Below are positions 8,941 through 17,918 of a stretch of DNA of 64,000 nucleotides, piece after piece; within the stretch, counting starts at the first letter, position 1; each line of letters begins with the position of its first letter. The notes below the pieces were generated by a model. The model did not search any database. It was given only the letters and a program-made list of their open reading frames with translations, and was not told the origin of the DNA. Origin of the DNA: Flavobacteriales bacterium (GTDB lineage Bacteria > Bacteroidota > Bacteroidia > NS11-12g > UBA9320); assembly GCA_020635395.1 (NCBI GenBank), contig JACJZV010000004.1:1-64000 (forward strand), given 5' to 3'. Position numbers and translations under genes: made by a program.

Positions 8941-9128
8941 TGGAGATGGTCATACAGAAATTAAAAGATGGTGCATTTTGCAATGTTATTGGTGGAACGC
9001 ATAAAGGAAAAAGTGGAATTGTTCGAGATATCAATACCAGCAAAGCCGGGCATATTACCATTACAGTTGTTCAGGAAAGTGGGGTTCGTTTTAAAACTTT
9101 AGCCGAAAACATTGAAATAATAAGCTAA
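8940..9128 (+). CDS. Small stand-alone KOW-motif protein
   Basis: A 62-residue protein that is almost entirely one KOW motif (DGAFCNVIGGTHKGKSGIVRD), as found in NusG and ribosomal proteins L24 and L26. It is far shorter than NusG and lacks an NGN domain. It probably binds RNA or a ribosomal surface; the function is inferred from the motif only. It is coupled to the DinB-like gene by a TAATG overlap. It converges with the regulator gene with a single base between the stops. Confidence 0.78.
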   Translation: MEMVIQKLKDGAFCNVIGGTHKGKSGIVRDINTSKAGHITITVVQESGVRFKTLAENIEIIS

Positions 9129-9129
9129 A

Positions 9130-10119
9130 TCAACGACCCAATGAAGTTTCTTGAATCACCATCAATTTTTTGCGGAGCGACTGAAAAAATTGGTATCGCA
9201 ATTTTTCCGACACCTCGCTGAGCAAAATAGACTTTAAACGAATTTGCTCAATCCAGCGGTCGCACTCTTCCGAAAAATGGGGGGTAAAGGTCATGAGTGA
9301 GTTGAATGAATTGAAGCTGACATACGTAAATGTTTTGTCCTCCCGATGAGCCTGAATGAGGTTGTTGCTCAAAAAAATATCGGATTGATACATGGCCAAC
9401 GTACTTGAAATGACCCCGTCCGGTGTCTGAATCAATTTTCTTCCGGTCTCTGCCTCTCGTTCCAATTTATTGAGCAATGCAAACAAATCTTCCATAATCA
9501 TTTCAAAAGTTTCGTTATCAACAAAAAGTCCCGAATCTATGTAATATTGAATTTGCTTTATGGTGCTGTCCAATGTTTCTGGTGCCCAAATTTCGGTAGA
9601 AGCTACCCCATGATAGTTTTTATAAATTCGTTCGGTAATTTCCTCATATTCAGATATTTCTTCATTAGCATCAAACCTTTTGAGACGATATTCCTCCAAA
9701 TTTAGCACCGAGCGTTGCCAAAAAAACAGTTTAAACCTTCGTAAACTTTTAAACCCAAATTGTCTAAAATAGGGCAAGTCCATGGCCGTAATGGTCATTT
9801 TAGAATGGGGAACTTTCGATATTTCTTTTAACTCAAATTCGATGGTTTTCAGATATTCCACAATGCGAAATTTGTCCTGAAACATGGCATTGAATTGAAA
9901 TGGCACCAATCGGCCACCATATTGAATGACCGAATCAAACGAAATATTGAAATGCAAGCAAATTTTCCGTATCTCGTCAAAAGTCAATGCAGTGGTGCCA
10001 CGCATTCGTCTGTAGGCCGCATCAACGTTTACACCAAGTAATTCGGCCAATTCATTTGCCAAATTTTTCTCTCCCACCCCTTCTCTGCACTGCTCAATCA
10101 AGTCAATCTGCTCAGTCAT
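9130..10119 (-). CDS. Helix-turn-helix transcriptional regulator
   Basis: A 329-residue protein. Residues about 15-62 form an XRE-like helix-turn-helix (LANELAELLGVNVDAAYRRM, then LTFDEIRKICLHFNIS). The remaining 260 residues are helical with no known ligand domain I can name. It is divergent from the outer membrane protein gene at 10340, across an AT-rich 220-bp spacer. That makes it the obvious candidate regulator of that gene and of the lipid-type operon behind it. This regulation is inferred from position only. Confidence 0.8.
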   Translation of the reverse strand: MTEQIDLIEQCREGVGEKNLANELAELLGVNVDAAYRRMRGTTALTFDEIRKICLHFNISFDSVIQYGGRLVPFQFNAMFQDKFRIVEYLKTIEFELKEISKVPHSKMTITAMDLPYFRQFGFKSLRRFKLFFWQRSVLNLEEYRLKRFDANEEISEYEEITERIYKNYHGVASTEIWAPETLDSTIKQIQYYIDSGLFVDNETFEMIMEDLFALLNKLEREAETGRKLIQTPDGVISSTLAMYQSDIFLSNNLIQAHREDKTFTYVSFNSFNSLMTFTPHFSEECDRWIEQIRLKSILLSEVSEKLRYQFFQSLRKKLMVIQETSLGR

Positions 10120-10227
10120 TATTTTATTTTAATAAATAAAAACACAATTTTAACAATAAATATTATTTTACACTAATAACTTGCTCCATATTAAACATAA
10201 ATAACACATATTAATTTAATATTTCAA

Positions 10228-10261
10228 CAAAATTATTTAATTATTATACAAAATACTCAAA
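10228..10261 (-). promoter_or_regulatory. Putative promoter of the HTH regulator gene
   Basis: On the minus strand an exact TAATTTTG (10228-10235 complement) is preceded by TTTG (10258-10261 complement) with a 22-nt spacer, within the range for Bacteroidota promoters. The 5' leader would be about 100 nt. Confidence 0.4.
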
Positions 10262-10339
10262 AACAGGAATGTTCCAAAATATTAAATTATTTATACCTAA
10301 AAGAACAATACAACTTTGCTTCAACAAAAAATCATTTTT

Positions 10340-10984
10340 ATGAAAAAGTTCATTATATCCATGGTCATTTCTTCACTTAGTGTGTTGCAGGTTTATGCTC
10401 AAAGTGGTTCATTTTATTCCAACATTGCAGTATTGCAAACCAACCCAAAAGTGGAAGATTTAAAAGGAAAGTTTATCGACAAATCACTATCGGGTGTTGG
10501 TTTGATTGTTGGTTACGAGCTAAATGTAAACGAAAAGACACAACCTTATTTTGAATATCGACAAATGCGAACAGGGCATCAATTCTATTCCCATTCTTCT
10601 GGTGGAGCCCCGATATTACTTTGGCTTTTGGGCTTTGATGCAGATTATTCTCCCAAAGTAACAACCGAGATTAGTGCCATAAATCAATCAAATGCCGTAT
10701 GTTTTGGTTTACGAACCGATTTGGGCAAAAAACCGGATGCCGGACTTTTCCTCAATTATGGCATGGGGGTTAGATTTGACAAAGTGCAGCAAACCACCAC
10801 CAAACGCACCGATGGAAACCCAACCGAAATAAAAACGAAGGAATACGCTAACTCCAACTTTTTCTTTCAATTTTCCATAGGTAGCAGAATAAAACTCAAC
10901 GAACAGATTGGGCTGAATGGAGAATTGGGCATATCAAACATGCCATTTGTTGTCGGGCTTGATTATAAACTCAATAAAAAATAA
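10340..10984 (+). CDS. Outer membrane beta-barrel protein
   Basis: A 214-residue secreted protein. Residues 1-21 are a classical signal peptide ending VYAQ. The rest consists of amphipathic strands with aromatic ends (GVGLIVGYELNV, PYFEYRQMRTG, FFFQFSIGSRI) and a final hydrophobic strand (MPFVVGLDYKLN), as in small OmpA/OmpW-like barrels. I start at the ATG because the TTG eight codons upstream would spoil the signal peptide. The CDP-alcohol transferase gene starts 18 bp downstream, so this may be the first gene of that operon. Confidence 0.8.
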   Translation: MKKFIISMVISSLSVLQVYAQSGSFYSNIAVLQTNPKVEDLKGKFIDKSLSGVGLIVGYELNVNEKTQPYFEYRQMRTGHQFYSHSSGGAPILLWLLGFDADYSPKVTTEISAINQSNAVCFGLRTDLGKKPDAGLFLNYGMGVRFDKVQQTTTKRTDGNPTEIKTKEYANSNFFFQFSIGSRIKLNEQIGLNGELGISNMPFVVGLDYKLNKK

Positions 10985-11002
10985 TCGAAATTGCATCAAA
11001 AA

Positions 11003-11572
11003 ATGATACAAAGAGAACACATAAACGTACCCAATTTGCTGTCGGGCTACCGATTGGTCCTGTTTCCGGTATTGGTTTATCTGTTGCTTACCGACAACTA
11101 CAAACCGTTTCAAATCTTATTCATTATCAATCTGATAACTGATATTTTGGACGGATTTATTGCCCGCAGGTTTAATCTACAAACGGCTTTTGGAGCCCGG
11201 CTCGACTCGCTGGCCGATATGGGAAGTTATGCGGTGGCCATTGCCGCCATGTTTTTGTGGTATTTCGATTCATTCGGCAATTTGCTTTGGTTGTTTATTT
11301 TTTTCCTTGCCGCTTATGCTGCGGCCATGCTTTTCTCTATGGTCAAATTTGGTCAATTTCCGAGTTTGCATTTGTATAGTTGCAAAACTGCCGGCTATGT
11401 GCAAGGCATCTTCTTTTTCGTTTTATTTACCTACGGGTTTGTTCGTTGGCTGTTTATTTTGGGCATGATTGTGGGCTGTTTGGCATATCTCGAAGAGTTG
11501 GCGGTTTTGATAAAATTATCCGAATTAAAATCGAATGTAAAATCCATCTTCAAGTTAAAAAACAATGCCTAA
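11003..11572 (+). CDS. CDP-alcohol phosphatidyltransferase family protein
   Basis: A 189-residue integral membrane enzyme. It carries the complete family signature DG-x2-AR-x8-G-x3-D-x3-D: Asp47, Asp50, Gly51, Ala54, Arg55, Gly64, Asp68 and Asp72. The Asp residues bind two metal ions. About five or six transmembrane helices follow. The family transfers a phosphoalcohol between a CDP-activated lipid and an alcohol (PS, PG, PI, cardiolipin, archaetidyl lipids); the substrate here cannot be read from the motif. I chose the ATG at 11003 over the TTG at 10991. It overlaps the CdsA-like gene by eight bases, so product and substrate-activating enzymes are coupled. It opens the ten-gene lipid-type operon. 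Confidence 0.92.
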   Translation: MIQREHINVPNLLSGYRLVLFPVLVYLLLTDNYKPFQILFIINLITDILDGFIARRFNLQTAFGARLDSLADMGSYAVAIAAMFLWYFDSFGNLLWLFIFFLAAYAAAMLFSMVKFGQFPSLHLYSCKTAGYVQGIFFFVLFTYGFVRWLFILGMIVGCLAYLEELAVLIKLSELKSNVKSIFKLKNNA

Positions 11573-12278
11573 CCATTTGAAAACCATATTGATATTATAT
11601 CCAACATTTTTGTTGGTAGCTCTGATTTTGCAACAAAAATTGCATATCAAAAACAAAGAAAACCCAGCCATTGGTTGGAAAAAATTTTTGTTTTTCAACC
11701 TTATTATGCTGTCTGCCATTTGTTTGATGACACTTTTTTCTCCGTCTGTTATTTTGCTGCACGCCATCATTTCCGTTGTGGGTTTTATAGAAATATGTCG
11801 TCACTCCAGCAAGTTGGCAACCAATCAAAAATTATGGATTTTGGCATTGATGCCATTCATTTTTGGAACATTTATTTACGCCTCCCTGGTGTTGAAGCAA
11901 GCCCTTATTATACCGCTGGTGGCCACCGCCATTTTTGATGGGTTTTCGCAGCTTACCGGCAAAATGTTTGGCATCAAAAAAATTGTGCCAACCATTAGTC
12001 CAAACAAAACTGTTGCAGGTTTTGCAGGTGGTTTGGCGTTTTGCTGGCTGTTTTGCGTACTGTATATCCAATTTTTCAACACTTCTTCAAAGCCAAATGT
12101 TTCCCTATTTTTTATCCCTATTCTTGCCTTTGCAGGCGATATATTTTTCTCAAAATTGAAACGAGTAATGCACATTAAAGATTTTGCAGACAGCCTTCCG
12201 GGGCAGGGCGGCATTCTGGATCGTTTCGACAGTTATATTTTTACAGCCATTGGGCTGCTATTGCTCCATCAATTTTAA
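11565..12278 (+). CDS. CdsA-like phosphatidate cytidylyltransferase
   Basis: A 237-residue polytopic membrane protein. The C-terminal half has the CDP-diglyceride synthetase signature: KRVMHIKDFADSLPGQGGI followed by LDRFDS, with Lys205-Asp206 and the DRFD metal site. The usual His of LPGHGG is Gln214 here. An earlier block, ISPNKTVAGFAGG, matches the conserved SPKKT region. The expected reaction is CTP plus a phosphatidic-acid-like lipid giving a CDP-lipid, the substrate for the CDP-alcohol transferase just upstream. Given the isoprenoid neighbours the lipid could be non-canonical; this is inference. It is likely a second CdsA beside a housekeeping copy elsewhere. Confidence 0.9.
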   Translation: MPNHLKTILILYPTFLLVALILQQKLHIKNKENPAIGWKKFLFFNLIMLSAICLMTLFSPSVILLHAIISVVGFIEICRHSSKLATNQKLWILALMPFIFGTFIYASLVLKQALIIPLVATAIFDGFSQLTGKMFGIKKIVPTISPNKTVAGFAGGLAFCWLFCVLYIQFFNTSSKPNVSLFFIPILAFAGDIFFSKLKRVMHIKDFADSLPGQGGILDRFDSYIFTAIGLLLLHQF

Positions 12279-12287
12279 AAAAAAGTT

Positions 12288-13550
12288 ATGTCTATCAACA
12301 TCGATAAAGCAAAAAAAATATTTGAAAACCTCAATGAAATAACGGGGTTAGAAAAGCTTATTTCTAATTTAAGTCCTAATTTTTCTAACATCGATTTTGG
12401 ATTGCCAAAAGATAATTCTGTGACCTCCACCAACATCCGATTGGAATATTTAAAAAACAATACCAATCTCGGAAGCAATGCTTCTATATCAGAAATAAAT
12501 CTTTCTGATATAGAAAAACTGGATGGAAGCATAGAAAATTTTATTGGCTTTGCCACTATTCCAATGGGTGTAGCCGGTCCGCTTCGTGTAAATGGCTCGG
12601 AAGCAAAAGGCGAATTTTTTATACCGTTGGCCACCACCGAAGGTGCGTTGGTTGCATCCTACCATAGAGGAGCCAAAGCAGTGAGCCTGAGCGGAGGCGT
12701 GACCAGTATTTGCCTGACCGAAGGTGTTCGGCGAAGTCCACTTTTTGGTTTTGAGGATATGCAGAAAGCTATTAATTTCCTGATTTGGGTAACAGAGCAA
12801 AAAGAAAAATTTAAGGAAATAGCCAAAAGCAAAACCAACCACGGTAGGCTGATTGATGTGCAGTTGAACATGGAAGGAAACCACGTTATTTTGACCTTCG
12901 AATATTACACAGGTGATGCTTCCGGCCAAAATATGGTAACCATTTGCACCGATGCCATTTGCCAATATATTGAGCAAACCTGCCCCATTACAGCCAAATA
13001 TTGGTATGTTGAGGGCAACTATTCGGGTGATAAAAAGGCCAGTGCCATATCCTTTACCACGGTGAGAGGCAAAAAAGTGACCGCAGAATGTGTGGTAAAA
13101 GCAAATGTGTTAGCGTCGGTATTAAAAACTACGGCCAACGCCGTTGAAACTTACTGGCGAAGCAGCACCGTATCGGTTATTCAGAGCGGCAGTATTGGTG
13201 CACAAGGGCATTTTGCCAATGGCTTGGCAGCACTATTTTTAGCCACGGGTCAAGATGTGGCATGTGTTGCCGAGGCCGCGGTGGGGGTTACACGTATGGA
13301 GGTTGTAAACGAAAGTGATTTGTATGTTTCGGTTACTCTTCCAAACCTCATTGTGGGTACTGTGGGTGGTGGAACCAAATTTTCCAGCCAACAAAACTGC
13401 CTACAAATGATGGATTGCTCCGGCCAAGGTAAAGCCCGAAAACTCGCTGAAATTGCAGGTGCATTGTTGCTTTGTGGCGAATTGTCGATAGCCTCCGCTT
13501 TGGCAGAAGGACATTTCACATCCGCACATCAAAATTTGGGAAGAAAATGA
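12288..13550 (+). CDS. Hydroxymethylglutaryl-CoA reductase, class I-like
   Basis: A 420-residue soluble HMG-CoA reductase, producing mevalonate from HMG-CoA with two NAD(P)H. All catalytic residues are visible: Glu118 in TTEGALVAS, Lys249 or Lys250 in NYSGDKKASA, Asp323 in GQDVA and His409 in AEGHFTSAH. IGFATIPMGVAGPL, DASGQNM and GTVGGGTKFSSQQNCLQM align with class I (eukaryote/archaeal-type) enzymes rather than class II. There is no N-terminal membrane anchor. No other mevalonate-pathway gene is in the window. It lies nine bases after the CdsA-like gene and overlaps the UbiA gene by ATGA, placing committed isoprenoid supply inside a lipid operon. Confidence 0.95.
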   Translation: MSINIDKAKKIFENLNEITGLEKLISNLSPNFSNIDFGLPKDNSVTSTNIRLEYLKNNTNLGSNASISEINLSDIEKLDGSIENFIGFATIPMGVAGPLRVNGSEAKGEFFIPLATTEGALVASYHRGAKAVSLSGGVTSICLTEGVRRSPLFGFEDMQKAINFLIWVTEQKEKFKEIAKSKTNHGRLIDVQLNMEGNHVILTFEYYTGDASGQNMVTICTDAICQYIEQTCPITAKYWYVEGNYSGDKKASAISFTTVRGKKVTAECVVKANVLASVLKTTANAVETYWRSSTVSVIQSGSIGAQGHFANGLAALFLATGQDVACVAEAAVGVTRMEVVNESDLYVSVTLPNLIVGTVGGGTKFSSQQNCLQMMDCSGQGKARKLAEIAGALLLCGELSIASALAEGHFTSAHQNLGRK

Positions 13551-14443
13551 AATACTTAACCTATTTAAACGAACGATTTCCGTTGCAATCGCATGTTCCG
13601 CTGATTGCAGCTTTCTCCTTTTCGGCCATCTGTTTTTCGCTATCTGCCAGTGGCGAAACCCAATTTATTGATTGGAAAAACTATGCCGCAGCATTCTATT
13701 TGGTCATAACCACTTTCTTTTTACTGAGAATTTCGGACGAATTTAAAGACCATGAGGATGACATGAAATATCGAAAATACCTGCCTGTTCCAAGAGGTTT
13801 AATCTCATTGGCAGAGCTACGAAACATTGGCATTGTAGTATTCGTCACCCAAATAATAACCCTTTGGTTTTTCCCGCATTTTGGTTGGATATATGCCGTG
13901 GCCATGTTATACATGGCACTGATGTTTAAAGAATTTTTTATGGCTGATTGGCTAAAAAAACACCAATTGGCCTATGTATTTTCGCACATGGCCATTATAC
14001 CGTTGGTAGATTTAGTGGCCAGTGCCGCCCATTGGTCGTTTGCCGAAATAATGCCCCCAAAGGCATTGCTTTGGTTCTTTTTTGTCTCCTTTTTTAACGG
14101 AATGGTTTTAGAATTTGGCCGAAAAATAAAAACACCCGCCATGGAGGAAGAAGGTGTGGTATCCTACACAAAACTCTATGGAGTGACGGGAGGAACTTGG
14201 CTTTGGCTGGGCATTTTAACCATTACCTACATACTGGCGTTGTTTGCCTCAGCCCATATCAATAGCCCCGTTTGGGTATATATTGTTTTGACTATTTTTT
14301 TTGTGGCGGCCTTTATTTCCGGTATTCTTTTTCTAAAAAATCCCACAAAAAAAAGCAGCAAAATGATTGAAATTTTCAGTGGGATTTGGACTATGGGCAT
14401 GTATTTAAACATCGGAGCTCTACCTTTTCTTTTGAGCAATTAA
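13547..14443 (+). CDS. UbiA-family prenyltransferase
   Basis: A 298-residue membrane protein with about eight or nine transmembrane helices. The first Asp-rich motif is DEFKDHEDDMKYRKY at about 62-76, followed by PVPRGLIS, the UbiA pattern for Mg-diphosphate binding. A second conserved loop is GRKIKTPAMEEEGVVSYTKLYG-like (given here in shortened form), where the canonical second DxxxD is degenerate to EEEG. The family moves a prenyl group from prenyl diphosphate to an acceptor. The ATG at 13547 overlaps the HMG-CoA reductase stop. The acceptor could be a glycerol-phosphate, a quinone ring or other; the lipid context favours a polar lipid but does not prove it. Confidence 0.87.
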   Translation: MKYLTYLNERFPLQSHVPLIAAFSFSAICFSLSASGETQFIDWKNYAAAFYLVITTFFLLRISDEFKDHEDDMKYRKYLPVPRGLISLAELRNIGIVVFVTQIITLWFFPHFGWIYAVAMLYMALMFKEFFMADWLKKHQLAYVFSHMAIIPLVDLVASAAHWSFAEIMPPKALLWFFFVSFFNGMVLEFGRKIKTPAMEEEGVVSYTKLYGVTGGTWLWLGILTITYILALFASAHINSPVWVYIVLTIFFVAAFISGILFLKNPTKKSSKMIEIFSGIWTMGMYLNIGALPFLLSN

Positions 14444-16878
14444 TGGCGACAAAAACTCATATCGGTGGCAAAGCAACCTCGTTGCATTTTTTAACCAAAA
14501 ATGGTTTTAACGTACCGCCATTTGTGGTTTTCAATGAAACCGAAATAAAGAATCTTACCGAACAAAAGCTGAACGAAAAAATGGTTTCAATGCATTCTGT
14601 TGAGCATTTTGCCGTTCGTTCATCCGCCAATGTGGAAGATGGTTTGCGGCATAGTTTTGCCGGTCAATTTGAGACTAAATTGTATGTAAAAAGAACTGAC
14701 TTATTAAAAACCATTCAGGAAGTTCATCAATCCAAATTTTCAGAGAGAGTTCAAACCTATTTGGCCAAAACAGACATTAGTACGAAGGATTTGGAGTTGG
14801 CAATTATTGTTCAAGAAATGATTGAGTCCGACTTTAGCGGTGTTGGCTTCAGCAAAAATCCCACAAAACCGTATAAAAATGAGCAGGTCATTTCAAGTGT
14901 TTTTGGACTTGGTGAAGGCCTTGTTTCGGGTGCTTTGGCTGCTGACACCTTTATAAGGAAAAACAATGGCCATTGGCAAAAAACCATTGCCCATAAAAAC
15001 GAAATGTTCATCATTCTCAACCATGAGGTTGCTCATTTTTCAGTGCCAGATGAAATGAGAGATAAAAGTAGCATGAACGATACTGAATTGAATGAGGTAT
15101 CGGCTATTCTGTCGAAACTCGAAAAACTATATGGCTGCCCGCAAGACATAGAATTTTGCTACCAAAACAACCAACTTTATCTGCTTCAAAGCCGCCCCAT
15201 AACGACCATCGACAAAAACAAGCAACACATTATTTGGGATAACAGCAACATTGTTGAGTCATATCCGGGCATTACATTGCCCTTCACGTTCTCGTTTATT
15301 TTGGAAATTTACGAGTCGGTTTATTTCAATTTTGGCAAAATGCTCGGAGTTCCTAAAACGCAGTTAGAGGCCAACAAAGAAGTATTTGCCGAGATGTTAG
15401 GACACATAAAAGGCCGCGTTTATTATCATCTTATCAATTGGTATAAGGCATTGGCCATGCTGCCAGCCTATCAATTAAATGCCCAATATATGGAAAAAAT
15501 GATGGGCGTTTCAGAGCCTTTGGGTGTTGAATTTACGCTAAAGAAGCAACCAACCAAAGCTCAGTCCTATCTCCATTTGGCAAAAATGGTTTTCAATTTA
15601 TTGAAGACAAATTGGCAGTTGCCAAAACGAAAAAAGGAGTTTACAAAAAAGATAAACCATATAATTTCTGACTACAAAAAACAAGATTACGGCAAAAAAA
15701 AGGCATCTGAAATTTGGGCGGATTATGGTCAGTTCAAAAAACTTTTGGTCAACGAGTGGACACCTCCATTGGCCAATGATTTATTTGCCATGATTTATTT
15801 TGGTACGCTCGAAAAATTATCGGACAAGTGGCTGCACCAACCGGGTTTGCACACAGATTTGGTTATTGGCAAATACCCATTAAAATCAGTAGAACCGGCC
15901 AAAATGGTCAATCAGATTATTGAAACGGCAATTGACGAGGACAAACTAAATCAATTAAAAACCTCCTCAGAAAAAGCTATTTGGTTGCTTTGTCAAACAG
16001 GGCAATTTGGCCAGACAGGTACTTTAATAATGGAGTACATTCAGCAATATGGCGACCGCAGCATTGGCGAGTTAAAACTTGAAAATGAAACCTTTACACA
16101 AAATCCTGAATCGTTTATTGCTGTATTAAAATCGTACAACAAAGCCGCAGAAGGGCAAAAAGTGGTTGCACAAAATGCCGAGGAAGTTTCGAAACACCTT
16201 CCTTTTTGGAAACGAAAAATATTCTGCTATGTAGCAAACAAAGCCGCCGAAACAGTAAGTGACCGAGAAAATTTGAGATTTGACCGGACATTTGGTTTTG
16301 GCACCGTTCGCATGTTTCTTTGGGAGATGGGCAAAAAATGGCAAGAACAAGAAATTTTGAATCATCACTCGGATATTTTTTATCTTTCAGAAAAAGAAAT
16401 TGATTTGTTTTTGGGGGATAAATTGACCACAGTAAGGCTGCAAAAAACAATATCCGACCGCAAAAAAGAATTTGCCGAATATTCTAAAATCGAATCACTT
16501 CCTGCCAGAATCCATGAGTATGGGGAGGAGTTTGATTTGGATGATGACAGCAACTCAACCGAGGGGCAATTGCACGGAATACCCTGCTGTGCCGGAGAGT
16601 TAGAAGCCGCTGTAAGCATTTTGAGCCAGCCAAACGAAGTGAAAAGTTTGAACGGAAATATTTTGGTAACCACCAGCACCGACCCGGGTTGGATAACCAT
16701 TTTTCAATCTGCATCCGGCATTGTAGTAGAACGGGGCAGCACCCTAAGCCATGCTGCCATTGTAAGCCGCGAGTTGGGCATACCGTGCATTGTTGGGGTA
16801 AAAGGCATAACCAAATTGCTAAAAAACGGCGATTTGATAAAAATGAATGGAAAAACGGGAGTTATAGAGCAAAAATGA
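14443..16878 (+). CDS. PEP-utilizing / rifampicin-phosphotransferase-like dikinase
   Basis: An 811-residue protein with PPDK-type domains. The ATP-grasp N-terminal part (about 8-280) contains GGKATSLHFL, AVRSSANVED, FAGQFET, QEMIESDFSGVGFS and the LLQSRPIT end. A central helical substrate domain spans about 285-720. The C-terminal phosphohistidine swivelling domain has the catalytic His in GSTLSHAAIVSRE. It lacks the PEP-binding TIM barrel of PEP synthase, so the layout matches rifampicin phosphotransferase: ATP's beta phosphate moves via His to an acceptor. Its start codon overlaps the UbiA stop by one base. The context suggests phosphorylation of a lipid or prenol intermediate, not drug inactivation; this is inference. 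Confidence 0.88.
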   Translation: MATKTHIGGKATSLHFLTKNGFNVPPFVVFNETEIKNLTEQKLNEKMVSMHSVEHFAVRSSANVEDGLRHSFAGQFETKLYVKRTDLLKTIQEVHQSKFSERVQTYLAKTDISTKDLELAIIVQEMIESDFSGVGFSKNPTKPYKNEQVISSVFGLGEGLVSGALAADTFIRKNNGHWQKTIAHKNEMFIILNHEVAHFSVPDEMRDKSSMNDTELNEVSAILSKLEKLYGCPQDIEFCYQNNQLYLLQSRPITTIDKNKQHIIWDNSNIVESYPGITLPFTFSFILEIYESVYFNFGKMLGVPKTQLEANKEVFAEMLGHIKGRVYYHLINWYKALAMLPAYQLNAQYMEKMMGVSEPLGVEFTLKKQPTKAQSYLHLAKMVFNLLKTNWQLPKRKKEFTKKINHIISDYKKQDYGKKKASEIWADYGQFKKLLVNEWTPPLANDLFAMIYFGTLEKLSDKWLHQPGLHTDLVIGKYPLKSVEPAKMVNQIIETAIDEDKLNQLKTSSEKAIWLLCQTGQFGQTGTLIMEYIQQYGDRSIGELKLENETFTQNPESFIAVLKSYNKAAEGQKVVAQNAEEVSKHLPFWKRKIFCYVANKAAETVSDRENLRFDRTFGFGTVRMFLWEMGKKWQEQEILNHHSDIFYLSEKEIDLFLGDKLTTVRLQKTISDRKKEFAEYSKIESLPARIHEYGEEFDLDDDSNSTEGQLHGIPCCAGELEAAVSILSQPNEVKSLNGNILVTTSTDPGWITIFQSASGIVVERGSTLSHAAIVSRELGIPCIVGVKGITKLLKNGDLIKMNGKTGVIEQK

Positions 16879-17918
16879 ACAATCCGTTGAAATACAGCAA
16901 CTGTTGGGAAGATGCCTTTTTGTTGGGCAACCACCTCAATGTGCATGCCGAAAGCAGGGTTATGTCTGTGGCTTCGGGTGGAGACAACAGTCTTTATCTC
17001 TTACAGTATGCTCCCGCCGAGATGTTGTGCATCGACCTGAATGAAATTCAACTGTTTGTAACCCAATTCAAAGAATCGGCCATACGAATGTTGGAATATT
17101 CAGATTTTTTGGCTCTTCTGGGATTTGTAGAACACCCAAACCGTCAGGCACTCTATCAAAAAATAAAACCAGATTTGCCACAAAAAGCACAAGATTTTTT
17201 TGAGAGCCATTTTTACTTGATAGACAACAAAATCATACATCAAGGCAAGTTTGAGCATTACTTTCAACTGTTTTCAGGCCGAATTTTGCCATTGATACAC
17301 AACTCAAAAAAAGTGGCACAACTATTTAAAAACAAATCAGAACAAGAGCAAAACGATTTTTATAAAAACCTTTGGGATACATGGCGTTGGCGGCTGCTTT
17401 TTAAGATTTTTTTCAGTCGGTTTGTAATGGGCAAATGGGGAAGAGAACCTGAAAAATTGAAACATGTAAAAGGAACTGTTGGCAACAAAATATACCAAAT
17501 GGCCGGAAGACATTTGGCCGACAGACATTGTCAGCACAACTACATTTTAACCTACTGCCTTACCGGGAATTTTGGCAACAATTTACCTCCTTATGCAAGA
17601 CCTGAAATATTCGAAAAAACAAAAAATTGGCTGTCTGAAAACCGCATAAAATACAGTCTTTGCTCATTGCAAGAGGCTGTTGCCAATTATCCAAACTACA
17701 CCCGATTTAACCTATCAAATATTTTTGAATATATGACAGATGATGAGTTCAATCAAAATATCCAAACACTGACTAAACATTCGGCAAGCGGCTCTATTAT
17801 TTGTTATTGGAATCTAATGGTAGAGCGGATTATCTCTCATACTGAATGGAAGGAAAAAGAACATTTGGGCAACGATTTAGGCTTTTTTTATCAAAAATTT
17901 AATGTGTTCGAAAAATGA
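16875..17918 (+). CDS. DUF3419 / BtaA-like aminocarboxypropyl transferase
   Basis: A 347-residue protein of the DUF3419 family. The blocks YSNCWEDA near the start, VASGGDNSLYLL (SAM-binding loop), CIDLNEIQL, and FFSRFVMGKWGR match BtaA, which moves the 3-amino-3-carboxypropyl group of SAM to diacylglycerol in betaine-lipid synthesis. No BtaB-type N-methyltransferase is next to it, so the product, if of BtaA type, might stay a homoserine ether. It has ATGA overlaps at both ends. Other DUF3419 proteins act on unknown acceptors. Family assignment is firm; substrate is inferred. Confidence 0.85.
   Translation: MNNPLKYSNCWEDAFLLGNHLNVHAESRVMSVASGGDNSLYLLQYAPAEMLCIDLNEIQLFVTQFKESAIRMLEYSDFLALLGFVEHPNRQALYQKIKPDLPQKAQDFFESHFYLIDNKIIHQGKFEHYFQLFSGRILPLIHNSKKVAQLFKNKSEQEQNDFYKNLWDTWRWRLLFKIFFSRFVMGKWGREPEKLKHVKGTVGNKIYQMAGRHLADRHCQHNYILTYCLTGNFGNNLPPYARPEIFEKTKNWLSENRIKYSLCSLQEAVANYPNYTRFNLSNIFEYMTDDEFNQNIQTLTKHSASGSIICYWNLMVERIISHTEWKEKEHLGNDLGFFYQKFNVFEK

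Noticed and set aside
14443..16878. Rifampicin resistance gene
   Set aside because: The domain layout fits RPH, but the lipid operon context and lack of any drug-related neighbours make a drug role unlikely.
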